Of a stretch of 64,000 bases of DNA, positions 34,328 to 44,750 are shown piece after piece. Origin of the DNA: SHZI01 sp964417725 (GTDB lineage: Bacteria; Pseudomonadota; Gammaproteobacteria; Steroidobacterales; GCA-2729495). The notes under the pieces are model-generated. The model was not told where the DNA came from and did no database searches. It saw nothing but the letters and a program-made list of their open reading frames with translations. Location of the stretch: contig CAYQIV010000004.1 in assembly GCA_964417725.1 (NCBI GenBank), positions 73,473-137,472 of the forward strand, given 5' to 3'. The first letter of the stretch is position 1, and each line of letters starts with the position of its first letter. Position numbers and translations under genes: made by a program.

Positions 34328-35107
34328 ATGTTCGAGTACAGTGCCTTCGATCCCGTCGCCCTGCAGATCGGCCCGCTGGCCATCCGCTGGTACGGCCTGA
34401 TGTACCTGGTCGGCTTCGCTGGCGGCTGGTGGCTGGCCCGTCGCCGGGCCACACAACCGCAGTCGCCGCTGACGCCGCTGCAGGTCGATGACCTGGTGTT
34501 CTACGTCGCACTCGGCGTGATCCTCGGCGGGCGGATCGGCTACATGCTTTTCTACGGTTTCGGCCAGCTGCGCAGCGACCCGCTGAGCCTGATCCGCATC
34601 TGGGAAGGCGGCATGTCCTTCCACGGTGGTTTTCTCGGCGTGCTGGTCGCCATGGCGCTGTTCGCGCGCCGCAGCGCAACCCACGTTCTCGACCTCACCG
34701 ATTTCATCGCGCCGGTGGTGCCGATCGGCCTCGGCGCCGGGCGCATCGGCAATTTCATCAATGGGGAGCTGTGGGGCCGGGTCACCGACGTGCCGTGGGC
34801 CTTTGTCGTCGACGGCGAGGCGCGGCATCCCTCGCAGCTCTACGAGGCCTGTCTCGAGGGTGCGGTGCTGTTCGCGATCCTGTGGACCTACAGCGCCCGG
34901 CCGCGACCGCGCCACGCGGTGTCGGCATTGTTCCTGCTCGGCTACGGCGTGTTTCGCGCCGCGGTCGAGTTCGTGCGCACGCCCGATGCGCACCTCGGCT
35001 ACCTGGCTTTCGGCTGGCTGACGATGGGGCATGTGCTGACGCTGCCGATGATCATCGCCGGCATCGGCCTGTGGTGGCTGGCGCAGCGCCGGGCGGTGGA
35101 GCGCTGA
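34328..35107 (+). CDS. lgt: Prolipoprotein diacylglyceryl transferase
   Basis: This 259-residue inner-membrane enzyme moves diacylglycerol from phosphatidylglycerol to the lipobox cysteine of prolipoproteins. Seven helices are predicted. The key motifs are IRWYGLMYLVGF, GGRIGYMLFYG, HGGFLG with the catalytic histidine, and GRIGNFINGELWGR. It is followed 26 bases later by thyA, the conserved lgt-thyA order of proteobacteria. It serves the lipoproteins seen at 13488 and 19611. Confidence 0.96.
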   Translation: MFEYSAFDPVALQIGPLAIRWYGLMYLVGFAGGWWLARRRATQPQSPLTPLQVDDLVFYVALGVILGGRIGYMLFYGFGQLRSDPLSLIRIWEGGMSFHGGFLGVLVAMALFARRSATHVLDLTDFIAPVVPIGLGAGRIGNFINGELWGRVTDVPWAFVVDGEARHPSQLYEACLEGAVLFAILWTYSARPRPRHAVSALFLLGYGVFRAAVEFVRTPDAHLGYLAFGWLTMGHVLTLPMIIAGIGLWWLAQRRAVER

Positions 35108-35133
35108 TACGCCGACGGCAGCGGAAAGAGATC

Positions 35134-35928
35134 ATGCAGCAGTACCTCGACCTCATGCGCCACGTGCGCCACCACGGCCTCCGCAAGGCGGACCGCACCG
35201 GCACGGGCACGCTGTCGCTCTTCGGCCACCAGATGCGCTTCGACCTTGCCGAGGGGTTTCCCCTGGTGACGACCAAGAAGCTGCACACGCGCTCGATCAT
35301 CCACGAGCTGCTGTGGTTTCTGCGCGGCGAGACCAACGTGGCATCACTGCGTGCCGAGAAGGTCACGATCTGGGACGAGTGGGCGGATGCGCGCGGTGAT
35401 CTCGGGCCGGTCTATGGCGCGCAGTGGCGCTCGTGGCCGGATGCCGATGGCGCGGCCATCGACCAGATCAGCCAGGCGGTCGAACTCATCCGCCGTGACC
35501 CGGATTCGCGGCGCATCATCGTCAGCGCCTGGAACGTGGCGGCGATCCCGCGCATGGCGCTGGCGCCATGCCACGCGCTGTTCCAGTTCTGGGTCGGCGA
35601 TGGCCGGTTGTCATGCCAGCTTTACCAGCGCAGCGCCGACGTCTTCCTCGGCGTGCCCTTCAACATCGCCTCATACGCCCTGCTGACCTGCATGATGGCG
35701 CAGCAGACCGACCTCCTGCCCGGCGAGTTCATCTGGACGGGTGGCGACTGCCACCTGTACCTCAATCACCTGGCACAGGCCGACATCCAGCTCGCGCGCG
35801 CGCCGCTGCCGCTGCCGACCCTCGACATCGCCCGCCGGCCGGCCTCGATCTTCGACTACCGTTTCGACGACTTCCGCTTCGACGGTTACCAGTGTCACCC
35901 GCACATCGCCGCACCCGTCGCGGTATGA
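35134..35928 (+). CDS. thyA: Thymidylate synthase
   Basis: This 264-residue enzyme methylates dUMP to dTMP using methylenetetrahydrofolate. It has the same length as E. coli ThyA. The nucleophile is C146 in APCHALFQF. Also seen are RTGTGTLSLFGHQMRFDL, TKKLHTRSIIHELLWFL, SCQLYQRSADVFLGVPFNIA and the C-terminal end PVAV. An AAAGAG lies upstream of the ATG at 35134; the overlapping ORF opens at 34771 inside lgt and is not the real start. Confidence 0.97.
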   Translation: MQQYLDLMRHVRHHGLRKADRTGTGTLSLFGHQMRFDLAEGFPLVTTKKLHTRSIIHELLWFLRGETNVASLRAEKVTIWDEWADARGDLGPVYGAQWRSWPDADGAAIDQISQAVELIRRDPDSRRIIVSAWNVAAIPRMALAPCHALFQFWVGDGRLSCQLYQRSADVFLGVPFNIASYALLTCMMAQQTDLLPGEFIWTGGDCHLYLNHLAQADIQLARAPLPLPTLDIARRPASIFDYRFDDFRFDGYQCHPHIAAPVAV

Positions 35929-35964
35929 GCGCGGCGTCCGCGGCGGGGCCGGGGGTTGAGGGGT

Positions 35965-36165
35965 TTACTCGGGCACCGGCGGCGCCATCATCATCCACAG
36001 CACGACGTAGATGAGGATGCCGGGTACGAACACGCAGGCAGCCGACGTCAGGACATAGAACAACCGGACGAAGTTGGCGTCGAGGCCGTACCATTCGGCG
36101 ATGCCGGCGCAGACGCCCTTGACCATCCGGTTGCGCGACAGGCGCAGTGTCTTCTTCGTTTCCAT
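35965..36165 (-). CDS. PspC-domain small membrane protein
   Basis: This 66-residue protein is a bare PspC domain: RLSRNRMVKGVCAGIAEWYG near the N-terminus, FVRLFYVL, and one or two helices (ACVFVPGILIYVVLWMMM). Stand-alone PspC proteins occur without the rest of the phage-shock system; none of pspA, B or F is in the window. It probably sits in the inner membrane. The stop is convergent with thyA. Confidence 0.9.
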   Translation of the reverse strand: METKKTLRLSRNRMVKGVCAGIAEWYGLDANFVRLFYVLTSAACVFVPGILIYVVLWMMMAPPVPE

Positions 36166-36277
36166 GGGGGCAGTCTATCCGAGGCTGCCGGTGCGCCGAA
36201 GTACGGATATTTACAACCCCCGTTGATCGGCCTGCCGGCGTGGTCTACCGTGCCGCCATGCAGCCGGAAGCCGTCCC

Positions 36278-37471
36278 ATGACCCCCGATGTGCCCGCCTT
36301 GCAACATGACGTGTCGCTCGATGCGCTCGACGCCCTGGGCCTGACAGCGGGCCTCGACGGCGAGGCGTCGATGGTTCAGGCCAGTGTGGCGCGTTTCGTC
36401 GACGCCGAGGTGCTGCCGGTGATCGGCGAGTGCTTCGAGGCGCAGCGCTTTCCTCGCGAACTGGTCCCCGGCCTCGCGGCGCTCGGCCTGCTCGGCTGTG
36501 CCCTCGAGGGCCACGGTTGTGCCGGTCTCGGCCCCGTCGCCCACGGCCTGGTCTGCCAGGAACTGGAGCGCGGCGACAGTGCCCTGCGCAGCTTCGTCTC
36601 GGTGCAGGGCAGCCTGGTCATGCATCCCATCCATGCCTGGGGCGCGGCGGAACAGCAGGCACGCTGGCTGCCGGTGCTGGCGCGGGGCGAGGCCATCGGC
36701 TGTTTCGCGCTGACCGAGCCGGATGCCGGCTCCGACCCGGCGCGCATGCGCACACGGGCGCGCCGTGCCGGCGGCGACTGGCTGATCGACGGCGCCAAGA
36801 TGTGGATCAGCAACGGCACGCTGGCCGACGTCACGCTGCTCTGGGCGCAGACCAGTGACGGCATCCGCGGTTTCCTCGTCGAGCGCGGCACGCCCGGTTT
36901 CACCGCCGTGCCCGTGCGCGGCAAGATGTCATTGCGGGCCTCCGACACCGCGGCGTTGCACCTCGACGGTGTGCGCGTGCCGGATGCGGCGCGGTTACCC
37001 GGCATCACCGGGTTGCGCGAGGCCCTGCAAACCCTCAACGAGGCGCGCTACGGGATCAGCTGGGGGGCGATCGGCAGCGCCATGGCGTGCCTGCGCGAGG
37101 CGCTCGACCACGCCCGGGGGCGGATGCTCTTCGGCCGGCCGCTCGCCGCCACCCAGCTGGCCCAGGCGCGCCTCGCCGAAATGACGCGGCGCCTCGCCAC
37201 CGCTCAGCTCCTCGCCATGCATCTTGCCACGCTGAAACGCGACGGCCGGTTGCAACCGGCCCAGGTGTCGCTGGCCAAGTGGAACAACGTGCGCATGGCG
37301 CTCGACATCGCCCGCGATTGCCGCGAACTGCTCGGTGCCGCGGGCATCACCACCGCGCACGTCGCCATCCGCCACCTTCTCAACCTCGAGAGCGTCGTCA
37401 CCTACGAGGGCACCGAAGCCGTGCACCAGTTGGTGATCGGCCGGGCGCTGACCGGCCACAGCGCGTTCTAG
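36278..37471 (+). CDS. Acyl-CoA dehydrogenase, glutaryl-CoA dehydrogenase-like
   Basis: This 397-residue FAD enzyme has the acyl-CoA dehydrogenase fold: CFALTEPDAGSDPARM and WISNGTLADVTLLWA for flavin binding, then the helical C-terminus with the catalytic glutamate in TYEGTEAVHQLVIGRALTG. The YEGT segment and its C-terminal place match glutaryl-CoA dehydrogenases, which decarboxylate glutaryl-CoA to crotonyl-CoA. Substrate cannot be fixed without a comparison. No glutarate or lysine genes are adjacent. Confidence 0.88.
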   Translation: MTPDVPALQHDVSLDALDALGLTAGLDGEASMVQASVARFVDAEVLPVIGECFEAQRFPRELVPGLAALGLLGCALEGHGCAGLGPVAHGLVCQELERGDSALRSFVSVQGSLVMHPIHAWGAAEQQARWLPVLARGEAIGCFALTEPDAGSDPARMRTRARRAGGDWLIDGAKMWISNGTLADVTLLWAQTSDGIRGFLVERGTPGFTAVPVRGKMSLRASDTAALHLDGVRVPDAARLPGITGLREALQTLNEARYGISWGAIGSAMACLREALDHARGRMLFGRPLAATQLAQARLAEMTRRLATAQLLAMHLATLKRDGRLQPAQVSLAKWNNVRMALDIARDCRELLGAAGITTAHVAIRHLLNLESVVTYEGTEAVHQLVIGRALTGHSAF

Positions 37472-37496
37472 CCGGCGTCCGGTTCCACCGCCGGAC

Positions 37497-37835
37497 TCAC
37501 ACCAGCCGCAATGAAAAGGGCGTGCGGAAGGGCCGGCCGCTGTTGGCCGATACGGCACCCATCAGGCAGAAGGCAAAATGGATGACGCCGACGCCGCCGG
37601 TGATCAGCACGCCGATGACGACGAAGGTGAGGATCGCGCCGATGGCGTAGATGAGCAGTGCCGTGATGCCCCAGTTGAGTGCCTCGCGGGCATGGGCGTG
37701 GATGAACGGGTCATCCTTGCGCAGCAGGTAGAGCAGCAGTCCGGGCAGGAAAGCCAGCAGCAGGGTGCCGAGCCAGCACAGCATCGCGATGCCACGCGCG
37801 CCCTGCGTCGGGGGAGTGGCGGGCGGGTTTTCCAT
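37497..37835 (-). CDS. DUF4870 membrane protein
   Basis: This 112-residue protein has three membrane helices and the DUF4870 pattern: MLCWLGTLLLAFLPGLLLYL, FIHAHAREALNWGITALLIY and a third helix near the end. Function is unknown. The start at 37835 avoids an unlikely longer N-terminus to 37889. It is convergent with the acyl-CoA dehydrogenase gene and diverges from slyX. Confidence 0.85.
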   Translation of the reverse strand: MENPPATPPTQGARGIAMLCWLGTLLLAFLPGLLLYLLRKDDPFIHAHAREALNWGITALLIYAIGAILTFVVIGVLITGGVGVIHFAFCLMGAVSANSGRPFRTPFSLRLV

Positions 37836-37969
37836 GACGTGTCCCAGTCGGAAAGGTGGCGCGAAGCGTATAGCCGATGCGCGCGCCATTCAATTCGGCG
37901 TGTTCGGTGGCGGGGGGTGTCGCACGGCGGTGTATCCTGCCCCCGCCCGCACACCCGGAGGATGTCCGC

Positions 37970-38179
37970 ATGGATGAGTCGCAGCGCCTCGAGGCCCTGG
38001 AAGTGAAGTGTGCCTGGCTCGAGGACGCCCTGCAGACACTGTCGACCGCGCTCTATCGTCACGACAGGGAGATGGCCGTGCTGCGCGGGCAGGTCGAGGT
38101 GCTGCGCCAGCGTCAGGACGCTGCCGGCGAGACCCCTGCTGCGGGCAGCACCCCCGCCGAGATCCCGCCCCACTACTGA
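37970..38179 (+). CDS. slyX: SlyX family protein
   Basis: This 69-residue protein is mostly a coiled coil (RLEALEVKCAWLEDALQTLS, then QVEVLRQRQD) and ends in IPPHY, the conserved SlyX C-terminus (PPHY). Its role is not known. A GGAGGATG lies five bases before the ATG. Confidence 0.92.
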   Translation: MDESQRLEALEVKCAWLEDALQTLSTALYRHDREMAVLRGQVEVLRQRQDAAGETPAAGSTPAEIPPHY

Positions 38180-38261
38180 GGAAACCCGCCTGGCCGGTTT
38201 TTTCCCGCGGCACGGGGCGGGCCGCCGCAATCGGCGCGCGCCGCGCATTGACTCCGCCGGA

Positions 38262-38282
38262 GAACCGCAACCCATGCGGTTC
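38262..38282. repeat. Perfect inverted repeat in the slyX-regulator gap
   Basis: GAACCGCA and TGCGGTTC form an 8-base perfect stem with a five-base ACCCA loop in the 161-base convergent gap between slyX and the ScfR-type regulator. There is no T tract after it on either strand, so it is not a typical terminator, though it may act as one for both genes. Confidence 0.45.
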
Positions 38283-38340
38283 GGCCTCGCCTGTCCTCGG
38301 GCCACTCGGGGCGAGGGCTCCAGGCCCCCGCGCGCGTCGC

Positions 38341-39903
38341 TCAATCGTCGGCCGCAGCGCGGATCTGCGCCGTCATCTCCTCGATGCCGGCGAGGCGGCC
38401 CGGCTTGCGGGGCGTCTGGCGCCGTGCGCTGCGCGGGCAGGCGCTGCTGCGCGGGCAGATGATGCTCGCCGGCGACTGCAGCGCCTCGCCGACCCAGGCG
38501 ATGTTGAGCACGCGGCCGACGGCTTCGATGGCCCGTGCCGCCGCCGCCGGTGCTGCCGCCTGGCCGCCGCGCCGGCGTGTGGCGGCGACGATCGACTCGA
38601 TGACCGCCGGTGCGTCGGTGCCCTGCGAGGCCAGCGCCGGAGCGAGGTCGATGCCCACCGAGACGACGTGCGGGTTGCCGGCCATGTCGTGCGTGCGCAG
38701 CGAGTGGCAGCAATAGAGGAAGTGGCGGTCACCGTCGACCAGCACCGAAAGCTGTGAAGCCGGCTGCGTGCCGCGCGTCTCGCGCAGCAGGCGGAACACC
38801 GCCCAGTGCGGACAGGGGTCCGAGACCATCGCCATGTTGCCCCACGGCAGCGGGATGCCGTTGCCGCGGTAAACGGCGCGCAGGTAGCCCGGCGGGTAAG
38901 CATCGAAAAAATGCCAGTGGCGATAGGGCGAGACTGCCGTCATGCGCCGCATGACCACCGAAGGCGTCAGGCCAAGGCGCGTGCCGGCCTCGATGCGGTG
39001 GTTCTCGCGCACCAGGAAACGCCTGAACGGCGTCTTCGGGCAGAGCAGGGCGCCGGCAAAGAAGCTGCATTCGAAATCGCGCCAGGCATTGAGTACGTCG
39101 AGCGTGTTCATCCCGCCCGAGCCGGCCGCCTGCCCATCGGGGCTGCCGCCCATCTCGCCGCCGGTGGCATGCGCCGACTTGAGGCCGTCGCCGCCGTGGA
39201 GCAGCTTGTGGCCGAGGTGCGTGGCGAGGTCGAAGCGCAGCCGTGCCGGATCGCGTTCGAGATCGCGGTTGAGCCATACCGTCGAAGGTGGATGGTAGAA
39301 GGAGCGCAGCGCGCTGCGTACTTCGCGTTCGTTGTCGCGCACCAGTGCCGGCTTGCGTTCGAACCAGCGGATTTCCAGCCGGTGGCGCCGGCACAGCGCC
39401 AGCAGGTCGTCGACCGACAGCGGGAAACGCCGCCCGCCAGCCTCCTCGGCCGAGCGTTCGATGTCCGGGAAGTCGTTCTGGGCCTTCTCCTGGCAGGCGC
39501 GGATCAGCAAGTGGGCGAACTGGCGTCCGGTGGTGCCGGTCTGGGCGAGCAGTTCGGGGATCACCGCTTCGAGCAGCTCGCGGGAAAAAAGGAAGCCGGG
39601 CTCGAGCGGCACGCGGGTGGCTCCGCCGGGGCGGGTCGCTGCCGGCGTGACCTCGATGTCGGGGTTCTCGTCGAGAAACCAGCGGGCGTCCTTCTGGAAG
39701 ACCTCGGCGAGCAGCTCGAGGACGCCGGCCGAAGGGATGCGCCGGCCGGTCTCGATCATGCTCAGGTACGACACCGACGGCGCCTGCTGTGCATCGATCT
39801 GGATGCAGCGTGCCGACACCTCCTGGAGCGTCAGCCCGTTGCGTTTGCGCAGGTTGCGGAACTTGGCGCCGAGGAAATGGCTTTTGCGCAGCAGGCCTGT
39901 CAC
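38341..39903 (-). CDS. ScfR/RamB-type XRE-family regulator of the glyoxylate shunt
   Basis: This 520-residue protein begins with a helix-turn-helix of the XRE type (FRNLRKRNGLTLQEVSAR, SYLSMIETGRRIPS). A long ImmA/IrrE-like and DUF2083 region follows (DLATHLGHKLLHGGDG, PCPHWAVFRLLRETRG, HFLYCCHSL). Members of this family (RamB, PccR, SaiR) sense acyl-CoAs and control acetate and propionate genes including isocitrate lyase. The GTG start at 39903 has AGGGG upstream. It diverges from aceB, with three 14-base-spaced repeats in the 76-base gap, so it very likely controls the aceBAK operon and itself. Confidence 0.88.
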   Translation of the reverse strand: MTGLLRKSHFLGAKFRNLRKRNGLTLQEVSARCIQIDAQQAPSVSYLSMIETGRRIPSAGVLELLAEVFQKDARWFLDENPDIEVTPAATRPGGATRVPLEPGFLFSRELLEAVIPELLAQTGTTGRQFAHLLIRACQEKAQNDFPDIERSAEEAGGRRFPLSVDDLLALCRRHRLEIRWFERKPALVRDNEREVRSALRSFYHPPSTVWLNRDLERDPARLRFDLATHLGHKLLHGGDGLKSAHATGGEMGGSPDGQAAGSGGMNTLDVLNAWRDFECSFFAGALLCPKTPFRRFLVRENHRIEAGTRLGLTPSVVMRRMTAVSPYRHWHFFDAYPPGYLRAVYRGNGIPLPWGNMAMVSDPCPHWAVFRLLRETRGTQPASQLSVLVDGDRHFLYCCHSLRTHDMAGNPHVVSVGIDLAPALASQGTDAPAVIESIVAATRRRGGQAAAPAAAARAIEAVGRVLNIAWVGEALQSPASIICPRSSACPRSARRQTPRKPGRLAGIEEMTAQIRAAADD

Positions 39904-39913
39904 TGGCTACCCC

Positions 39914-39950
39914 TGTGAAATTAACAATGTGAAATTTCCAATGTGAAATT
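39914..39950. promoter_or_regulatory. Three tandem operator-like repeats upstream of aceB
   Basis: The 9-mer TGTGAAATT occurs at 39914, 39928 and 39942, a perfect 14-base period. The last two copies extend to the palindrome GAAATTTC (39931-39938 and 39945-39952); the first is degenerate (GAAATTAA). The array is in the divergent gap between the ScfR-type regulator and aceB. This is the arrangement expected for a binding array of that regulator, whose relatives PccR and RamB bind repeated AT-rich palindromes. Confidence 0.7.
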
Positions 39951-39979
39951 TCGCTTCGTATCCATCGTAGGCTCTGCCC

Positions 39980-41584
<1,605 letters not shown>

Positions 41585-41623
41585 CCGGCAAGCCCGCCAA
41601 CCGACCGCAGATGGAGCCAGATC

Positions 41624-42919
41624 ATGATCAAGCCCGATGACCCGGTGACCCGCATCGAACGCGAATGGGCAGAGAGCCCGCGCTGGCGCGGCATCGTGCG
41701 CCCCTACACGGCGGCCGACGTCGGGCGCCTGCGCGGCTCAGTGTCCATCGAATACAGCCTCGCACGCCAGGGTGCGGAGAAATTCTGGCGCCTGCTGCAG
41801 ACCCAGGAGGTCGTCGCCGGCCTCGGTGCACTGAGCGGCAACCAGGCCATCCAGGAGGTTCAGGCCGGCCTCAAGGCCATCTACTGCTCCGGCTGGCAGG
41901 TGGCAGGCGACGGCAACAGTGCCGGTGAGATGTATCCCGACCAGAGCCTCTACCCGGTCGACTCGGTGCCGAAGATGGTCGAGCGCATCAACAACGCGCT
42001 GCTGCGCACCGACCAGATCCACCACATGGCCGGCGATGATTCGGTCGACTGGATGGCGCCGGTGATCGCCGATGCCGAGGCCGGTTTCGGCGGCAACCTC
42101 AATGCCTTCGAACTGACCAAGGCGCTGATCCGTGCCGGCGCCGCCGCCGTGCACTTCGAGGACCAGCTGTCCTCGGCCAAGAAGTGCGGCCACCTCGGCG
42201 GCAAGGTGCTGGTGCCGACGCAGGAAGCGATCAACAAGCTCGTCGCGGCACGTCTTGCCGCCGATGTCATGGGCGTGCCGACGGTGATCATTGCGCGTAC
42301 CGATGCCGATGCCGCCAACCTGCTGCAGGCCGACCATGACCCGCGCGATGCCGCCTTCCTCACCGGGCGGCGCACCGACGACGGTTTTCACGAGGTGCGT
42401 GCCGGCCTCGACCAGGCCATCGCCCGCGCCCTCGCCTATGCGCCCTACGCCGACCTGCTGTGGTGCGAGACCTCGAAGCCCGACCTCGCCCAGGCCGAGC
42501 GCTTCGCGCGGGCCGTCCATGCGCAGTATCCGGGCAAGCTGCTGGCCTACAACTGCTCACCGTCCTTCAACTGGCGCGCGCACCTGTCCGGGGACGCACT
42601 GCGCGGCTTCCGCGAGCAGCTGGCCGCACTCGGCTACCGCTTCCAGTTCATCACCCTGGCGGGCTGGCATGCGCTGAATCTGGCGATGTTCGAGCTGGCG
42701 CACGCCTACCGGGAAGAAGGCATGCACGCCTACGCCGAACTGCAGGCGCGCGAATTCGCCCGCGAGGCGCAGGGGTTCCGCGCCGTGCGCCACCAGGCCT
42801 TCGTCGGTACCGGTTACTTCGATGCCGTACAGACGGTGATCAGTGGCGGGGCGACCTCGACCACGGCCATGGCCGGCAGCACGGAAGCGGCGCAGTTCCA
42901 TGGCGCAGCCGGTCACTGA
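41624..42919 (+). CDS. aceA: Isocitrate lyase
   Basis: This 431-residue enzyme cleaves isocitrate to glyoxylate and succinate. The active-site loop KKCGHLGGKVLVP carries the catalytic cysteine C188; DAEAGFGG and NCSPSFNW are also diagnostic. The length fits the E. coli type (434). It lies 39 bases after aceB and its end overlaps the aceK start by 20 bases. Confidence 0.97.
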   Translation: MIKPDDPVTRIEREWAESPRWRGIVRPYTAADVGRLRGSVSIEYSLARQGAEKFWRLLQTQEVVAGLGALSGNQAIQEVQAGLKAIYCSGWQVAGDGNSAGEMYPDQSLYPVDSVPKMVERINNALLRTDQIHHMAGDDSVDWMAPVIADAEAGFGGNLNAFELTKALIRAGAAAVHFEDQLSSAKKCGHLGGKVLVPTQEAINKLVAARLAADVMGVPTVIIARTDADAANLLQADHDPRDAAFLTGRRTDDGFHEVRAGLDQAIARALAYAPYADLLWCETSKPDLAQAERFARAVHAQYPGKLLAYNCSPSFNWRAHLSGDALRGFREQLAALGYRFQFITLAGWHALNLAMFELAHAYREEGMHAYAELQAREFAREAQGFRAVRHQAFVGTGYFDAVQTVISGGATSTTAMAGSTEAAQFHGAAGH

Positions 42920-44669
42920 GGCGCCAGGGCCGGCGGCCGCGGCCCATGCGGGCCTGGCCTATGCGCGGCCGACCGCTGCCGCCATCCTCGTCGCCTTCCG
43001 CGACTACAACGCCGAGTTCGCCCGCCTGACGCGGCTTGCCGCCCGCCACTTCGCCGAGCGCGAGTGGCGGCTGGCGCAGCGTGATGCCGTGGCGCGCATC
43101 GCGCTCTACGAGGCACGTGTCGCGCGCTGCGTCGCCGACCTCGTCGGGCGCATGGGCCGCTGGATCGCTGACGAGGCGACGTGGCGCGCCACCCGCGATG
43201 CCTATGACGCGCTCCTCGTCGACGAGGAGGACAGCCAGTTCTGTCGCACTTTCTTCAATTCGCTGACGCGGCGGGTTTTCGCCACCGAGGGCGTCAACCC
43301 GACTGTCGAGTTCACCGCCGACCCACCCGGGGCCGCCGGCATGCCGGCCGTGCCGCCGTGCCGCCATGCGCCGGTCGACGATGTGCAGGCCGTCGCCGCG
43401 GCGATCCTCGGCCACATCCCCGGCCAGCGGCCGCTGGCCGACCGCGCGCGCGGCATCGCCCAGGTGGCGGCCGTGCTCGCGGCCGGGGTGCGCGGCGCGC
43501 CGCCGCAGGCCGTCGAGATGATCGATGCGGTGTTTTACCGTGCGACGCGCGCCTTTCTCGTCGGCCGGCTGGTCGGAGCGCAGCGCATGGCACCCCTGGT
43601 CATCGCCCTGCGCAGCACGGCCGACGGGCCGGTCGTCGATGCGGTGCTCGCCACCGAACGCGAAGTGCGCACGCTGTTCGGCTTCTCGCGCGCCCCCTTT
43701 CATGTCGACCTGGCGCACGTCGCGCCGGTGGTGCGATTCCTTGCCGCGATGATGCCGCGCAAGTCGCCGGCCGAACTCTACGCCGTGCTCGGCCGGGCCA
43801 AGCAGGGCAAGACCGAACGCTACCGCAGCCTGATGCAGCACCTGAGCACGACGGACGACTGCTTCGACCACGCCGAGGGCCAGCGCGGCATGGTCATGAG
43901 CGTGTTCACGATGCCGTCGTACGACAGCGTTTTCAAAGTGATCCGCGACCGCTTTGCCTACCCCAAGTCGACGACGCGGGCCGAGGTCATGGCGCGCTAC
44001 CAGTTTGTCTTCCGCCATGATCGCGCCGGCCGACTCGTCGATGCCCAGGAGTTCCGCCGCCTGCGTATCCCGCGCGCACGGTTTGCCCCGCGGCTGCTCG
44101 GGGCGCTGCTCGACGAATGTGCCGAAAGCTGCCGCCTCGACGGGGATGACCTGGTGATCGGCCATTGCTATATCGAGCGCCGCCTGCGGCCGCTCGATGT
44201 CTTCCTGCGGACCGCATCGCCTGCCGCGGCGCGCGCCGCGGTCATCGACTACGGCCAGGCGATTCGCGAACTGGCCCTGAGCAACGTCTTTCCCGGCGAC
44301 CTGCTGCCAAAGAACTTCGGCGTGTCGAACAACGGCCGCGTGGTCTTCTACGACTACGACGAACTGTGCCTCGTCACCGACTGCCGCTTCCGCGACTTGC
44401 CGCCGCCAACCTGTGCCGACGACGAGATGCGTGCCGAACCGTGGTTCCACGTCGGCCCCGACGATGTCTTCCCGGCGCAATTCATCGGGTTCCTCGGCCT
44501 GCCGGCCGCGCTGCGCGAGGTGTTCGTCGCCCGCCACGGCGATCTGCTCGATGCCGCATGGTGGCGGGACCTGGCCGAGGCGCACGCCGCCGAGCGGTTT
44601 TTCGAGGTGCTGCCGTACGCGATGCCCCGGCCGGCGGTGCAGCCCGAGGCCATCGACGCGGTGGCCTGA
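42900..44669 (+). CDS. aceK: Isocitrate dehydrogenase kinase/phosphatase
   Basis: This 589-residue bifunctional enzyme phosphorylates and dephosphorylates isocitrate dehydrogenase to divert isocitrate into the glyoxylate shunt. The ATP-binding lobe (SVFTMPSYDSVFKVIRDRFAYPK) and the catalytic part (DYGQAIRELALSNVFPGDLLPKNFG, DYDELCLVTDC) are clear. The start at 42900 lies inside aceA. The order aceB-aceA-aceK matches enterobacterial operons, where AceK is made at low level. Confidence 0.96.
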   Translation: MAQPVTEAPGPAAAAHAGLAYARPTAAAILVAFRDYNAEFARLTRLAARHFAEREWRLAQRDAVARIALYEARVARCVADLVGRMGRWIADEATWRATRDAYDALLVDEEDSQFCRTFFNSLTRRVFATEGVNPTVEFTADPPGAAGMPAVPPCRHAPVDDVQAVAAAILGHIPGQRPLADRARGIAQVAAVLAAGVRGAPPQAVEMIDAVFYRATRAFLVGRLVGAQRMAPLVIALRSTADGPVVDAVLATEREVRTLFGFSRAPFHVDLAHVAPVVRFLAAMMPRKSPAELYAVLGRAKQGKTERYRSLMQHLSTTDDCFDHAEGQRGMVMSVFTMPSYDSVFKVIRDRFAYPKSTTRAEVMARYQFVFRHDRAGRLVDAQEFRRLRIPRARFAPRLLGALLDECAESCRLDGDDLVIGHCYIERRLRPLDVFLRTASPAAARAAVIDYGQAIRELALSNVFPGDLLPKNFGVSNNGRVVFYDYDELCLVTDCRFRDLPPPTCADDEMRAEPWFHVGPDDVFPAQFIGFLGLPAALREVFVARHGDLLDAAWWRDLAEAHAAERFFEVLPYAMPRPAVQPEAIDAVA

Positions 44670-44750
44670 GGCGTCCGATGCGGGCCGGCCGGGCAATCGG
44701 TGCCTCGTCGGGCTGTCGTATACTGCCGGCCCTTTACGCCCCGGAACACC

